A stretch of DNA of 64,000 bases, from contig NC_084702.1 of the NCBI RefSeq assembly GCF_028389875.1, positions 57,204,553-57,268,552 on the forward strand, read 5' to 3'. The stretch comes from Rhea pennata. Lineage: Eukaryota > Chordata > Aves > Rheiformes > Rheidae. How positions within the stretch are numbered: position 1 is the first letter of the stretch; every line of letters begins with the position of its first letter. Of the stretch, positions 13,931-26,400 are shown one piece after another. The position numbers and the translations under genes are program-made. Below the pieces are notes generated by a model. It had not been told where the DNA came from, did no database searches, and saw nothing but the letters and a program-made list of their open reading frames with translations.

Positions 13931-16180
13931 TCCAGGTTCATGCATTCTGCATTAGTACTTTGCTCTGTCACGTTGGAGCGCAGGTTTGAGCCAGTTCAGA
14001 CATGAGGACGCATTTCCAACAGCACTGTTCAGTTAGCAAGAGTGAACAATAGCAGGATTTGGATGACATGAAGCCTGATACCCTGACTGCCACGTGGGGA
14101 GCAGTGCGCTTGTCCATCTTGTTTCACCATGAGGCTGCCTGTAGGTGGGTCTCTTTGGAAGAAGAGCTGGCCTTCTCTTTGTTACCACAGACTTCCTCTA
14201 TGTTGCTGGCCAGAAACAATGGCCCTTAAAGTGCTACATCGCTGTTAGGACACAAATGTAGCGCAGCACTGCAAAAACAATACATCATTTTTGCTTTTGC
14301 CTGAACCATGACTGCTTCAACAGAAGCATGGATCCTTGTCTGGTGACAGCTTTACATGTTCTGATGCAGCTGTATCAAGACTCTCTGTGACAGGAATGAG
14401 CCTTCTTGCTCATTAATGCTCATATACAAGGGGAGAAGGTACATGTAGAGATGAGATTAGAGCAGGTCAGCTGGCCCCAAGGCTAGGAAGTCTCAATGTA
14501 TTTCCAGGGTTTGAGTGAGGGTTAAACAATCCTTGCAGACTGCTGTGCTGCAAATGTGCAAGGGCTGACAGTGAAGGGAGAACAATAATACAATGGAGAA
14601 AGAGACAGGTCTACTCACTGAGGTCTACTCACTGCCTGAACTAGCTCTTTTATCACATGCCTTAGCTTCTGCTGTTCCTCCCACTCTTGAATTGGAGCAG
14701 GAACACAGGCATTCAGTAGAGACTGCTAGTGCCATTTGGCTTCACTCCACAGCCGCCTGCAGCACTCTCCCCACTCCCAGATAGCATGTGTTTACTTTGC
14801 CATATCCTTACTCATGACGGCAGCTTACTATCCTTGTTCCCATGCACTTACTGCCACAGTAGATTCTCCATCCTCTGTAAGGCAGTTTTTGTTGCAATGC
14901 CTGGCTTCATCCACAGATGCTTAAGACAAGAGAGTGAAATTGTTATTGTTCTGTCTCCAGCTAGACAAAGGACTCTTTCCCAGCAGGAATAACTCTTCTT
15001 TATCATTATATCCGACTGTCTTGGCCAGCGCTGGTGATTGCTGGGCTTTGTAAGTGTGTTTATGGCATATGGTGATTCCATGGCCCACACCCTGCTGTTT
15101 AGGGAATGGGAAATAGGCAGGCATGTTCAGTTTGGGAGAAAAGTGAAAACTGCTTGCTGGTGATAGCATACTGTGCCTGGATGTTTCTCTGATACAAGTG
15201 TCCCCTGTCATGGGAGAACTAGGGGCTCTGATCCTTAGATGAGGACCAGTAATTGGTCCACAGAGAAAAGAAACAGAGGGAAAGATAGTTTGCTGATGAC
15301 AAGAATCCTTATTTGTATACTTCCATGATACATGGAGCGAAACAGGGTATAATCTTAGGGGGACATAAGGAGCAGCAGAGGCTGGGGGTAGCTTTCACTT
15401 TTCATATCTGAACTTCATTTTGAATGACATGACATTGAGCACTGTTCTTCTAGGTCAGCAAAAATGATTCTTTGCTCAAGCCAAGGATGACCAATTTTGT
15501 TATTATACAGCATGCCTTTCCAGTGTCTGGACATTAGTGAAGTCTATTGTTCCAAGAAACAAATATGATGCTGCTTATCTGCCACAAACTAAAGTCCAAT
15601 TTTGATGCCACACAGACACTGTGTAAGGAACAGCAGCTGGATGCAGTTGTCCTCATGTCAATGTGGGTCTGGGGTATGGCATACAAGGCAGATTCAGTCA
15701 AATCAACAGAGTGGGGTAGAGTATAGAGATGCAGTCCATGAGATAACTAGCAGCACTAGACTGACCTTCAGCAAAATGACCACCAACCTGGCAATATATC
15801 TGTCATCAGTTCCTTGCTATGATTCATCTATTGTCCTGGGAATCCTTCTCCTACCAACTAAGAGGTAAACTATCCACAGAGAATTATCCCAAATACCTTG
15901 CTACAGCTCTGGAACACAAAGGGATAATCTAGGTGTCTGGCTTCACAAAGTGGTCAAGTTTCTCCTAGAAAGGACAGGCTGCTTCACCAGTCCCAGAATA
16001 CTCATTGTTGTCCTTAGGCCTACCCCAGAGGTTTGCCTTGGTCACACACTGCTGCTGTAAGCTGGCTGCACTGGTTCTAATCAGGGAAGAGCGCAGGTGC
16101 ATATCAGCACAACTGGCAACATTCCTCTGCCCCTAGAAAATAGCCAGAGGAAAGCTACCTTTATAGAGTATTTTGAACAA
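13931..16180. other. GC-richer intergenic block, unclassified
   Basis: This block is visibly less AT-rich than its flanks and has several overlapping short open frames on both strands, the longest about 96 codons at 14921-15211 on the minus strand. The composition change and the 14-bp tandem duplication at 14607-14634 could fit an old, decayed transposon or pseudogene. I could not match any frame to a family, so it is left unclassified. Confidence 0.3.
14607..14634. repeat. 14-bp perfect tandem duplication
   Basis: AGGTCTACTCACTG occurs twice back to back (14607-14620 and 14621-14634). It looks like a replication-slippage duplication. Confidence 0.9.
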
Positions 16181-19100
16181 GCTTATACTGTCTCAACACT
16201 TTGCTTAATGGAACCATAGACATTTTGACTGAGCAATCAAGCCCAATAAAACTGGATTTATTATCTTGTGGAACAAGGACTTCACTGATTATAAGAAGTA
16301 GAATGAGAGGTTAAATGGAAATCCACATATAGCACATTTTTGCCGTTCTGAATGCTGCAGTGATTTCTGCCATTTCTCTTCTCTTCTCCACACTTTTTTT
16401 CTTTGAAATTAGGGCAAAAAAATCTTGGCTTATGACCTCTGAGTTTTATATTTGAATGCTCACTTTTCACACTTTTCTATTCTCTCTCTACATTAAGTTA
16501 AAATCTTTCCAACATTTGCAAGTAAATCTCCACTGTAAAACTTAGACAGTAAGTGTATGACCTTATGCATTCTGACTCCTTTCAGTTCTTTCAAGAGCTG
16601 CTTTGAATAACTCTTCAATTAATGTTTTACCTAATAAATTAGGTGTTTTCTGCCTAGAATTTCATTAAGACACTAAAACTATTATCTGCCCATCATCTGA
16701 TTTTAAGCTATATCTTGCATTTATGCTACTGTGGGGTTCTCTTGTTTGTTTCTTCTAGATCAGTTTCTAGTAGTCATTCAATCTTCCATGCAAGCAATTT
16801 TGCATAACTTCTACAGCAGAACCTTAAACTAAGCGCCTGTGTGGCATGTCGACATTTTTCATCCCTCCTCTTTTCTAACAGTTATGCTTTCTTTTGGAGC
16901 TGCATAGATTTCTCTGCTCTGTGAGTAGAAACACTCTTCTTTACAATGGTCACTAGGATTTATTTTTAAGGCTTTTGTTTTTTGAAGGTTCATACTCTGT
17001 AAATCTGTGATCTGCTTTATTGGGACAGGGAGTGGATAAAAACAGACCACTTAGTTATCTGCTAGTATCTAGCATTTTGGATTGAAAAAAACTGATGGAT
17101 TTTCTTCTCAGCTGCTTAGGCATCCCTGAACACTTTTCCCCATCATCTGAGGTTGGCATAAATATAATAAATTCCACAAGTAATAGAAAACTAAAAGAAC
17201 CAGGTCTTAAAGGAATAATGTTAGGTCATTTCCTTACACAGGATTTCTGAAACACAAGTATATGTTTTATTAAATCTCAGAGTACAATACTCCTCACACG
17301 TACAGTTCACATCCCCTGATTGTTGAAATTTAAACTCTTCAATAATGTTAACAATTTCACAAAAACTTACATTTTCAGAGAAAATGGCTAAGTTAGATTA
17401 AGATAAATTTTTTGGCTATCATAACTATTTCAGAGTTAATGAAAACCACTGAATAAAACCACTTCCTTGAGGTTAGGGAATTTTTAGATGAGAGTTACTT
17501 GTATCTAAATAATGTGATCCTTTCTCTACTAGGACTTATTTTTCAATGAATATGTAAGATATATTCAAAATCACATTGTTGTATTTATGAGACATTTTTT
17601 ATAACAGAGTTAGAGTTGATTGCAAGTAAGCAATTCTCACCTAAAACATAAAAATAAATTCTATCTGGAAAGCAAGGTGTAGAGAATACGTATTGTGGGG
17701 AGGTGTATCCGTGCAAATCAAATCCCATTGCTAATTCTGAAACTCCTTTGGAAAATGAGGACAAGTAATTGACAATATCTATTAAATAACCCTCAGCCTC
17801 AAATGATGAGGTATCTGTATCACCCATGTTGTTTATGCAGAGTATAAACTATGCAATTAGCTGGAAGCATATATTCATTCTCATTTTCTATTAGCTAGTA
17901 GTCAGAGTGCTATCTCCCAAAGTTAATATTATTAGCTGCAAGTAATGATGCACTGTCAAACCTCACATCATTTGATTGCAATATACTTTTTATCCTTTCC
18001 AAAAGTGTCTAATGCAGTTTCATTGTTGTCTTGAAAGTCATATAAAATGACAGATTACTCTTTAACATTGCAGAAACATGTAATTATCAGAGAAATGGTG
18101 CTATGTCCATGATTTGAAGCATCAGTAGCCACATGGGAAAAGGTGCTCTTTTCAGTCAAACATTCATTCATCCATGCATTCATTCATCTGTGTATAGTGG
18201 AAAGAAGAACAAATACAGAGATGCCAAGGTACACAGTTTTTGAACTATCAATGTGTATCATTGAGCTATGATATATTGAACTATGGTTGAATATTGGAAA
18301 ACAACATGATTTAATTTGTTGTCACTGTAACTGATTTGTATAAATGACTGTGACGAATACTGTAATACACTTTTCTTGATTGTACAACAGCTGCCTTTGT
18401 GTTTTTTGAAGTATAAAGTAGTTTACACTTCATAGAAACAAAAAGTTGAAAGTGTTTTGTTCTTTAGAAGCTTTGCTTTTATTATTTGTCCCATTTGCAT
18501 ACCATCTTATATCTGACAGTCCTTCATGAGTAATTGAGAAACTTCTGCATAAATTACAGCAAGCCTCATGGCAATTATTGCTTTCTTTACTGATCCATGC
18601 AAAATCAATTCTGTGTTCATGTAGGATTATTCTTGACTTGTTGATGGAACATCACCATCATAATGACTTCCAGAGTCAGGATCAGTGTAGTGATACAAGT
18701 CGATCCATTAAAGTACATAAAAATGCTAACATTCTGAGTCAGCCTTAGCACATGTTTATCCTATTTGTTCTCTATCTCTTCCGTGCTGGGTCAATAAACC
18801 TTGGATACTGTGCCACAGTTAGGCCAGAATTATTGCACAGGAAAAAATCACATATGAATTCCAAAAGGTTAAAAAGGTAGTCTACCTATTTTAGGTAGAC
18901 TACAGGTTGACCTATCTCAGACCTATCTTGCATTTAAATGCATGTAAAAAGCATGTAACAAAATTCAGGATTCATTGGTGTGGCAGAGCAGCCTCCACCC
19001 CCCATCTCAGGCCTGAAGTGTGGTAGAGTGCAACTGTGTCCCCCCCTTCCTCTTATCCTGGGCTCCAGGTGACCCCAAATAACTGACAGCTCCCAGAGCT

Positions 19101-19900
19101 GACCAGGAGGAACTAGGCGATACAGCATGACATGAGATCAGCAAAAAGGTACATCTCCCCACCAAATATTGTATGACCATGAGTTAAACTCTGTGCCCAT
19201 ATACAGCGCTGCAGACAAGTGCCCGTTGAGCTCTCCTGCACGGCTAGGGGCAGCAGAGCCGTCAGTCTCCCCGTGAGCTGGGACACCTCTCATGGTTACT
19301 CTCTGGGAGCTGGGCAAACTTCTGACAAGAAACTGCTGGAGTGGTAACAAACTGAGACTTAGTCAAAATTGCTCTGCAGGAGCAACACTTTAATCATTTT
19401 TTTTTCCCCATTTATCTGCATCATTCGGACTGAGTTCTTCAGTCTTGAAGATGTAGAGTCAGTATTTCAATCTTTCAGTCAGTTCTCTGAAAGTCTCCCG
19501 GGTTCATAGACAGCCTATTTATCCCTCCAGTTCTGCTGCACTCTTTTGAAGCCCTCCTCTTACAATCTTCGTAGTTGCTCAAACCGTATCAGTGTCACCG
19601 TTTATCGGGAGTGCAGAGTACTCTGTAGGCTGCTGAGTTTGGCTGAACATTCGCAAGCAGCTCTTTCACCGTGCCTACTAAAGGAAGCAGGCTTTTGTGA
19701 CCTTGTTTCAAAGCCTTACCCTACAGACAGCCCTTGCTCAACCTTTGTATAAGACATCTGAGAATTGGCATGTTTTTTATCTCGCAAATAACAAACTGAA
19801 CTAGGGAGTGAAACTGTGTTTTATCAAGTGAGTCTCCAATCTGAAGCCTTTCTCACTATCTTCACAGCTGTTACAGGCAGTGCTTGGAGAGCTCGCTGGA
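16181..19900. other. Intergenic DNA leading to the SCAMP1 promoter
   Basis: AT-rich DNA without a recognised exon or transposon. It holds a short (CATT)n patch near 18163-18185 and a perfect hairpin at 18877-18903. GC content rises from about 18980 towards the CpG island. Distal regulatory elements could lie here but cannot be identified from one sequence. Confidence 0.5.
18877..18903. repeat. Perfect 11-bp inverted repeat, 5-nt loop
   Basis: GTAGTCTACCT (18877-18887) and AGGTAGACTAC (18893-18903) are exact reverse complements around ATTTT. It lies about 1.5 kb upstream of the SCAMP1 coding start. No known element is recognised. Confidence 0.85.
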
Positions 19901-20149
19901 GGGAACTTTGATTTCACTTTTCGGACAGGACGGCTGCCCCGGCGCACGCTGTGGGGCCGAGGACGAGGAGGAGCACAGAGCTTTCTGCCTTTGGCACCGC
20001 ACTGAGCAAGCCCCGAGCGGCGGTTACCACACGCGCCTCCCTCCTTGCCGCACGGCTCCGGGCTGGTTCTGACAAGCGAGGGCGCGCCGCCCTCCCCCCC
20101 GCGCTCCGGCGTGGAACCTTCCAGCCCCTCCCCCGGCAATGGGAGCGCC

Positions 20150-20260
20150 CTCCCACAGCGGGAGACGCCCCTCCCGCCCCATCCGTCACTTCCGGGGCGG
20201 CCATTTTGGGAGGTTGGCGCTTCGCGGCTCGCCGGTGGCGGAGGGGGCGGGTTCTGGGGC
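20150..20260 (+). promoter_or_regulatory. SCAMP1: TATA-less core promoter with ETS, YY1 and GC-box motifs
   Basis: A GC box CCCGCCCC lies at 20173-20180, an ETS-type ACTTCCGG at 20188-20195, and a YY1-type GGCCATTTTGG at 20199-20209. A further GC box GGGGGCGGG lies at 20243-20251, and no TATA box is visible. ETS plus YY1 a few bases apart is a common arrangement at CpG-island promoters, with transcription usually starting close to the YY1 site. The start is therefore inferred near 20200-20260, giving a 5' UTR of about 110-170 nt. No ATG occurs between 20210 and the coding start at 20373. The exact start needs 5' cDNA or CAGE data. Confidence 0.65.
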
Positions 20261-20288
20261 GCAGCGGCTGGTGACAGCGGCCGGGGCC

Positions 20289-20310
20289 GGGGGGGGGCGG
20301 CGGCGGCGGC
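20289..20310 (+). repeat. G9 run followed by short CGG repeat in the 5' UTR
   Basis: Nine G residues (20289-20297) run into about four CGG units (to 20310) within the inferred 5' UTR. Such tracts can form G-quadruplexes in the mRNA leader and are prone to length change. Confidence 0.75.
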
Positions 20311-20372
20311 AGCCTACGTGCCGCCTGCGAGTGGGGGGCGCCGGAGGGACAGAGCCGCCGCCCGGCCCCGCC

Positions 20373-20429
20373 ATGTCGGACTTCGACAGCAACCCCTTCG
20401 CCGACCCGGACCTCAACAACCCCTTCAAG
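20373..20429 (+). CDS. SCAMP1: SCAMP1 coding exon 1
   Basis: Encodes residues 1-19, including two NPF motifs (7-9 and 16-18) that in SCAMPs bind EH-domain proteins of the endocytic machinery. It starts at CCGCC-ATG and ends AAG|GTGAGG in phase 0, inside the CpG island. The 5' UTR is continuous with this exon as far as can be seen. Confidence 0.96.
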
Positions 20430-23400
20430 GTGAGGCTGGGGGCGGGCGGGCGGCCGCCGGCCTGCCCCGGTGCCCCGGCGGGGCGGGGCGGGGCGGGGCG
20501 GCCGCCTCGCAGCCTCGGCCCGCGGCGCCCAGGGCCGCGGCATGCCCGGGGGGGCGCGCTGCCGGAGGGCGGGACGGGGATCTGCTCGCCGCGGGGAAGG
20601 GGCGAACGCTGCACGTAGCGCCCCCCGCGGGCAGCCTGGTCCGGCGGGGTCCGCGCCGGGTTGCGGGCCGCGCTTGGCCGCGGGCCTAGGGCACGGCTCG
20701 GGGGCTCGCGGGGAAAGCAGCCTCTGTGGGGGCCCTGGAAGCGGGCACGGCCGTTTCACAAGTTTAGATTTCTGAGTTTTGTTTCTCCTTTGGTTGCACA
20801 AATAACACAAATCGCGTTTAGGTGCGTTATTTTGAGAGCAAGATTCTTTAATTTTGTCGAGGAGTTAGGCTGTGTGAATGTATACTTATTTATGATGACA
20901 GAACTCTTTTTTCCTTCTGTTTGACTGCCTTAGATAATTCAGTAAATTTCCCCCTCTTTCTTTCTGCCTCCTCCCACTTCAAGTTTACTTACTTCTTTAC
21001 ATTATTTTTCAAGTATACAGGTTAACGATGGCTATGTACAAGTTCTGCCCTTAACTCCAAAATGGTATACTGTAATCTAACTTTTTTTTTTCTTTCTTTC
21101 TTTTTGAACTGTCATGGTCACAGCCAAGAGCTATTTTCTTTACCCACAGTTCTAGCTGTCAAGATGAGCTGGCCTCCTTGGATGCTTCCCCTCCTTATCT
21201 ATCTGTGCTTTCCTTGTTTTTGGAGTCTAGTTTAACTAACTACTTGAGCTGCTTACTTTAATCATCTTATTGAATGTGTTCTTGGTTTTTTTTGTGCTGC
21301 TTCTTGATATCATGCATATACTTTAAAACACACAAAACTTATATTTCAGTGAGTTTTGGCTCACTGTTTTCAGCATACTTTCATAGAGGTAGCTGCTGAA
21401 GACATAAAGCATTATTGTTGACTAATTTATTTGTTAGAGTCTGTCTAAATCATCTTAGTTTAGTTTTTATAGTCATAACATTTTTCAAAATCCTTCTTTA
21501 AGCTAGTCACTGTGTTTTTTCCTTTATATTTAACACAGTACAGTGACCTAGATCAGGAGCAGCACTGGCATTGAGGTTGCTGCCAACAGAAGTTTGGACT
21601 GGCACCAGTGGGAGTGCTGTTCTTCTAAATAATTTGGCACAAAATATCAAAAAGGTGTCACTGTTCTAGAATATGTCTTCAGCAACAAAAAATGTGTCTG
21701 TTTTCCTCTTTCTTTGGGAGTGATGAGAATACTATGTAGCAAAATTTATTGTACATAAGCACTGAGAGCTGTTAAGGGTGTTAGAAACAGTATAACCAGT
21801 ATAAATTCCTTTGCATAGCTCACGAGCCCAGATAACATGCCCTATGCAGTGTTTCTGAGACCTAAGCTAGCTCAATCACAAGTATACTGTGAAGACGTTG
21901 CTTAAAGCTTATTCAAATTTCCTCGCAGGAAAAGACTTCTATTGTAGCTGTTAGGCAAAATCCATGCTCTACTTCTCATCTGTAATGCATCACGACACAA
22001 GGTCTCCAGAACTTGAAGACCACCCTTAAAGCATTGCATTGGCTTTCTTTTACTTGCAGATGTTATTTTAGGAAACTTGTATGCTTTTTCTTTTTGGAAG
22101 GCTTTTTTTCCACTTCTTTCAAATGTCTGCTAACTTCTGTTTCATTCTGCTGTTCACAGAAGGTGATTTTGCATATCTTTGCTCATCCAGGTATTTACTT
22201 GAAAGGACAAATCTTGACTGCCATCTTATTATCATAACGAGTTTGAAATTAGTGGGATTTTAACACATATCTGAACTTGTTTAGTCTAACTGTATGTGTT
22301 TTAAGAACCAGTATATTCCAGATAGACACTGACAACCTAAGTCATGTTGTCTGAAACCTTATTCAAACCTGTTTTTCTGTACTTGATAATTTTATATATG
22401 ATGAGATTAGTTGTTTTCTTTACATTTGCAGCCACTTTATGCGCCTGTGTAAAATCACAGATCAGTGTGATACAGAAAAGAGGTAGGGGCCTCATGTGGA
22501 AGAGTTGCCCAGGACTGAGGGCGGATCATGCTTTTTCTTAAAGACTTTGTTTTTACTAATTTTAGGTAACCTGCTTGTAAGGTTTTCTATAACTATTCCC
22601 ATGTTTTGTTTTGTTTTAAATCAGCAGAGGTTCTTGTTTGATGTTGAATCAAAAAAATTGTTTTCTTTGGGAAGATAAAAGTGAAATAGAAAAATCTGAT
22701 TTGCTTTGTGTTTTGGGTATTTATTCTTTCTGGAAACCTAAAATCATATTTCCAGTTTGGTTTCTGCTGAAAGGAATTAAATTTGTAAAATAGGATTTCT
22801 TGTTTAAAGTACTTGCTTGTTCAGATTGATCATAGAACAATGTTGATTTTGAGATAATGGCTACTTGGCCTCTGTGCTTTTATGTGGTACTTCAAAAGCA
22901 TATTAGCTTTTGGGTTTGCTTTTTAAAGTCATATTATTCCTGTATAAATAACTGTCCTCTGGATGGGTGTACCACCCAAATGAAGAGATGTTTTTGTTTG
23001 CAAGATGAGAGGAAATTAAACAAAAAGATAAATAATAAGCTACTGTTAAAATCCTTCTGAAAGATGATGGCAAAATTGTCTAGAGGAAAGTGCATCAGTG
23101 TACCATACAAATGAAGATTATATTTCATGATAATGTTGCTACTACTACTTTTCCAAATTATGGAGGAACTGTCGCATTTAGAACAAGCTCAGTTATTGTA
23201 AATGTTAGGCTAATAATGAGCTTTTTTTATTTCTTTCTCTGGGGAATGCTTGCCACATTTTTTTGCTAAGTAAAGTTCTCTTTATTTTAACTTTAGCTTG
23301 TTTATGTCAGAGCAGGCTGCCATTTAAGGGGAAGTGCTGAGCTGGAAGCTGAGGGTGACAGCAAGGCAGGTAGAGGCAGGTACATTACTAACAAGTACTG

Positions 23401-26400
23401 CAGTCCCATGGCACAGTGAACGAGGTGAGCAGAGCAGGTTCATTGATAACTGTGGTCAGCCAGGAGTCCAGAGAGCCAGACAAATTGGTAGTGAGAAGGT
23501 AGATCTGAGGATATTAAGTCAGGATCAGAATCAGATCCAGTGACTGTAACCATGGTCAGCCAACAGTCCCATAATCACCAGACAAGTCTGAGAACCTAGG
23601 AGGGATTCAGCTGTGCTCAAGGCCTGGACAATTTTATTTTGAATAGACAACACCTGTGAAAAATACCTTTGATTATACAAAATGTATTTTTGAAATTAGC
23701 TTAAACTTCTTTCTAAGCAGCTGTCTCCTTGCCATGTTAGTAGTGTGTGAGGTTTTGTTTTGTTTTTTTTTTTTTTTTTTTTTTTGTTGTGGAATAAGGG
23801 GTATTTGTAGTCTTTTTATCTTGGGAGATGGTGTAAATACAAAGATTTTAACACTACAATCTCTTGACATCCAGTATAAATTTCATTTACACTGAAATAA
23901 TTCTGCAGTAACTCAACTACTATTTTTTTTTTTTGCAGTGAATGATATTAACTCCTGAGAGATGAAATAACTAATCTCTTTAGTGCTTTTATAGTGTTCT
24001 AATGGATTTCACAGGTTGGTTATTTTTAAGTAGGGCTATTATATTCATAGGCCTTTGGCTTGGCTGACCAGTTGTTAAAAGGTTTGATGACTATTACATT
24101 TGTCCAAAAGTATGAACTAGTTGCTTATGAGAGACTGTGGAGTTTAGGCTTAAAGTGGGTTCCATGCTGAATTTTATTGAGTTGGTTTCTTTGACTTCAT
24201 TGGAGTTCTGAGCAAATGCTGGTATTTAATATTGTAGAAATTAAGGTAGGATTGAAAAGTAAGATACACTTGTATTTGAAGGTGAATGATGACATTAGAG
24301 TAAAAAATCACTAAGCAGTGTGGATGAAAACTTGAACAGAAGGCCATGCCTCTTGTTCAGTTGTAACATGGAAGGACATGATCATGCAAACCCTCAAATG
24401 TATGTAACGCTATGTGAGTGGATCCTCTGGGTGGGATTCAGTATCCAAATGTAAATATATAGGAACATTTCAGGTGACATATGGTATCTTGGTTAGCTGC
24501 AAGCTGTTGCTCTGAAAAGATGTTGGTCTCTTGTGGATGTCCAAGATGTTTTAAGATATCTAAAAATGGTATTAGGCACCTGACTTGCTCCCATTGAGGT
24601 CACAGGATTACTTGACTCACTAGAACTAAGTATATGTTAGAGCTTGATTTTACTACAAAAATAGTTCCAGTTATAATTTGGAATTTAATCTAACTTGTAT
24701 GAATGCAAATTTATCTTCTGTCTGGTTTGGCAGGAAGTATGAGTTGATGATCTGATGCTCAAGCTAGTAGCATGTTGATAACTGCTACCCTGTATGCCTG
24801 CAGAATCTGAGTTTACACCTTATCTTGCTCAACTGAAGCTGAAGTCAATGAAAGTTTACAACAAGGGAGGAGAGTTGTAATTATTTTTGAAGGATCAGGA
24901 CCCTGATTACTTGAATTATTTCTGTAGTATTTATACTTCATATTGCGAAAACTTTGCATGCCTGTATGCATAGCTCTTTAAATATAAAGTATACCCAATT
25001 TATCTATTTTTAAAATTAGTCAAGGACATAAAATACTGGCTTATTATCTGGTTTTACTTTGACTTAAGAATTTCTGAAATCCTCAAAACCTTGCCTAAAT
25101 TAATGTGAAACATCGTGAGATTGGAGGTGTTCTTTAACGTACACAGTAGTTAGCTTTCAAGAGTACACTTCATCAACAGTAGGTGCAGTACTGTGATGTG
25201 TATTAATAGATACTGTACTCTTTTGTGTTTTTAGTGAAGTGTTAGAAAGTATTTCACTAGAAAGGCTAGTCTTGCTGCTCCATGAACTTTTACCCTGATA
25301 GTGTAACGTTGCAAAGAGGAGCATACCACACCTCTTGTAGAGGAAAGGGGGAGTTTTGAGACCAGTTCAGAAATAGAGGTGATGCTTTTTTAGGGGCTGC
25401 TGCTCCATTGCAAGGCAGGACTGCTGTGGAATCCATGGGAGTTTTATTTGGTTTCAGAGGTGACAAATTTGGTTTACTCAATAGCTCAGAATCCTGTGTA
25501 GTCTGACTTCCAATCAGATAGTGCAGTCTGTAACAGGAATTGCTTGGCAGCCAAGTACAAGAACCATGGGTTGGCTGCTTTTACACTATCCAATTTATTG
25601 ATTGTGCTCTGGTAATGATAGATTGAAAGTCTTTGAGTATCATCTGGAGTGTGGGGGAGGAGGGATGGCTGATGAGATGTTAAATTTGAAAGAACTGAAG
25701 CATTCTAGTGATTATTCCTCAAGGTTGCAGGATTGTGTTTATGGCGGTTTTCTTTGTTGAAAGACTATTTCTGTACCTTTAAGTGATTAATTCCTTTGAA
25801 TGTAATACATGCAACTTCTGACCAGTTTTTTCTCTCAGTAAGTGGTTTTTAATCATAGGCTGAAATACACTGTTGCAGGTGTAAGACACTAAGGCTTCCT
25901 TTATATTGTAAAATATAAACTGTGCTACTATTAATGTGCTGTTAGGGCAGCAAAGCTTATCTGGATCTTAATTTTAAGTTGCTCTTTGAGAAATTTTCGC
26001 CAAGTTACGCTTTCTTGGATTTGGAATGATGAAGGAAGAAATAAAGCATGAAGAATTTGTAGTATTTGACACTGTGTATTGAAACGAGTAATTTTTTGAA
26101 ACTTCCCTTATGTAGCTTGTTTCGGCATGGACAGGGTGAAAATTGTGGGAGTTTACCTGTTTGAAATACACTAAATCTTCACTGAACAGGTGCAAATTGC
26201 AACTTCAGAGGCTTAATCTGGCTGGATGTATACAATGTTACGGAACTGGAAAATACATACTTATGTGCAGACTATCCTCCTTTCCATGTGTCAGGTCCTT
26301 ATTTAAAAGGTGAGAAACAACAGTTAACAGAGGAGGAAAACGCTTTGATATCCACTGCTGACAAAATACAAATTTCAAATTTTGTTCTTAAAAAGCTAAG

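Larger units (their letters stand above)
19920..20760. promoter_or_regulatory. SCAMP1: CpG island spanning the SCAMP1 promoter and exon 1
   Basis: Sequence switches abruptly from AT-rich DNA to very GC- and CpG-rich DNA at about 19920 and back at about 20760. Exon 1 lies inside. Such islands mark broadly expressed vertebrate promoters. Long open frames here on both strands are a by-product of few stop codons in GC-rich DNA. Boundaries are by eye. Confidence 0.9.

Noticed and set aside
20045..20689. 214-codon and 159-codon + strand frames overlapping exon 1
   Set aside because: Their ATGs lie upstream of the likely transcription start, they read through the exon 1 donor, and they are in different frames from SCAMP1.
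19914..20810. 298-codon open frame on the minus strand over the CpG island
   Set aside because: It is antisense to exon 1, Pro/Arg/Ala-rich and without domains. Its length reflects the scarcity of stops in GC-rich DNA.
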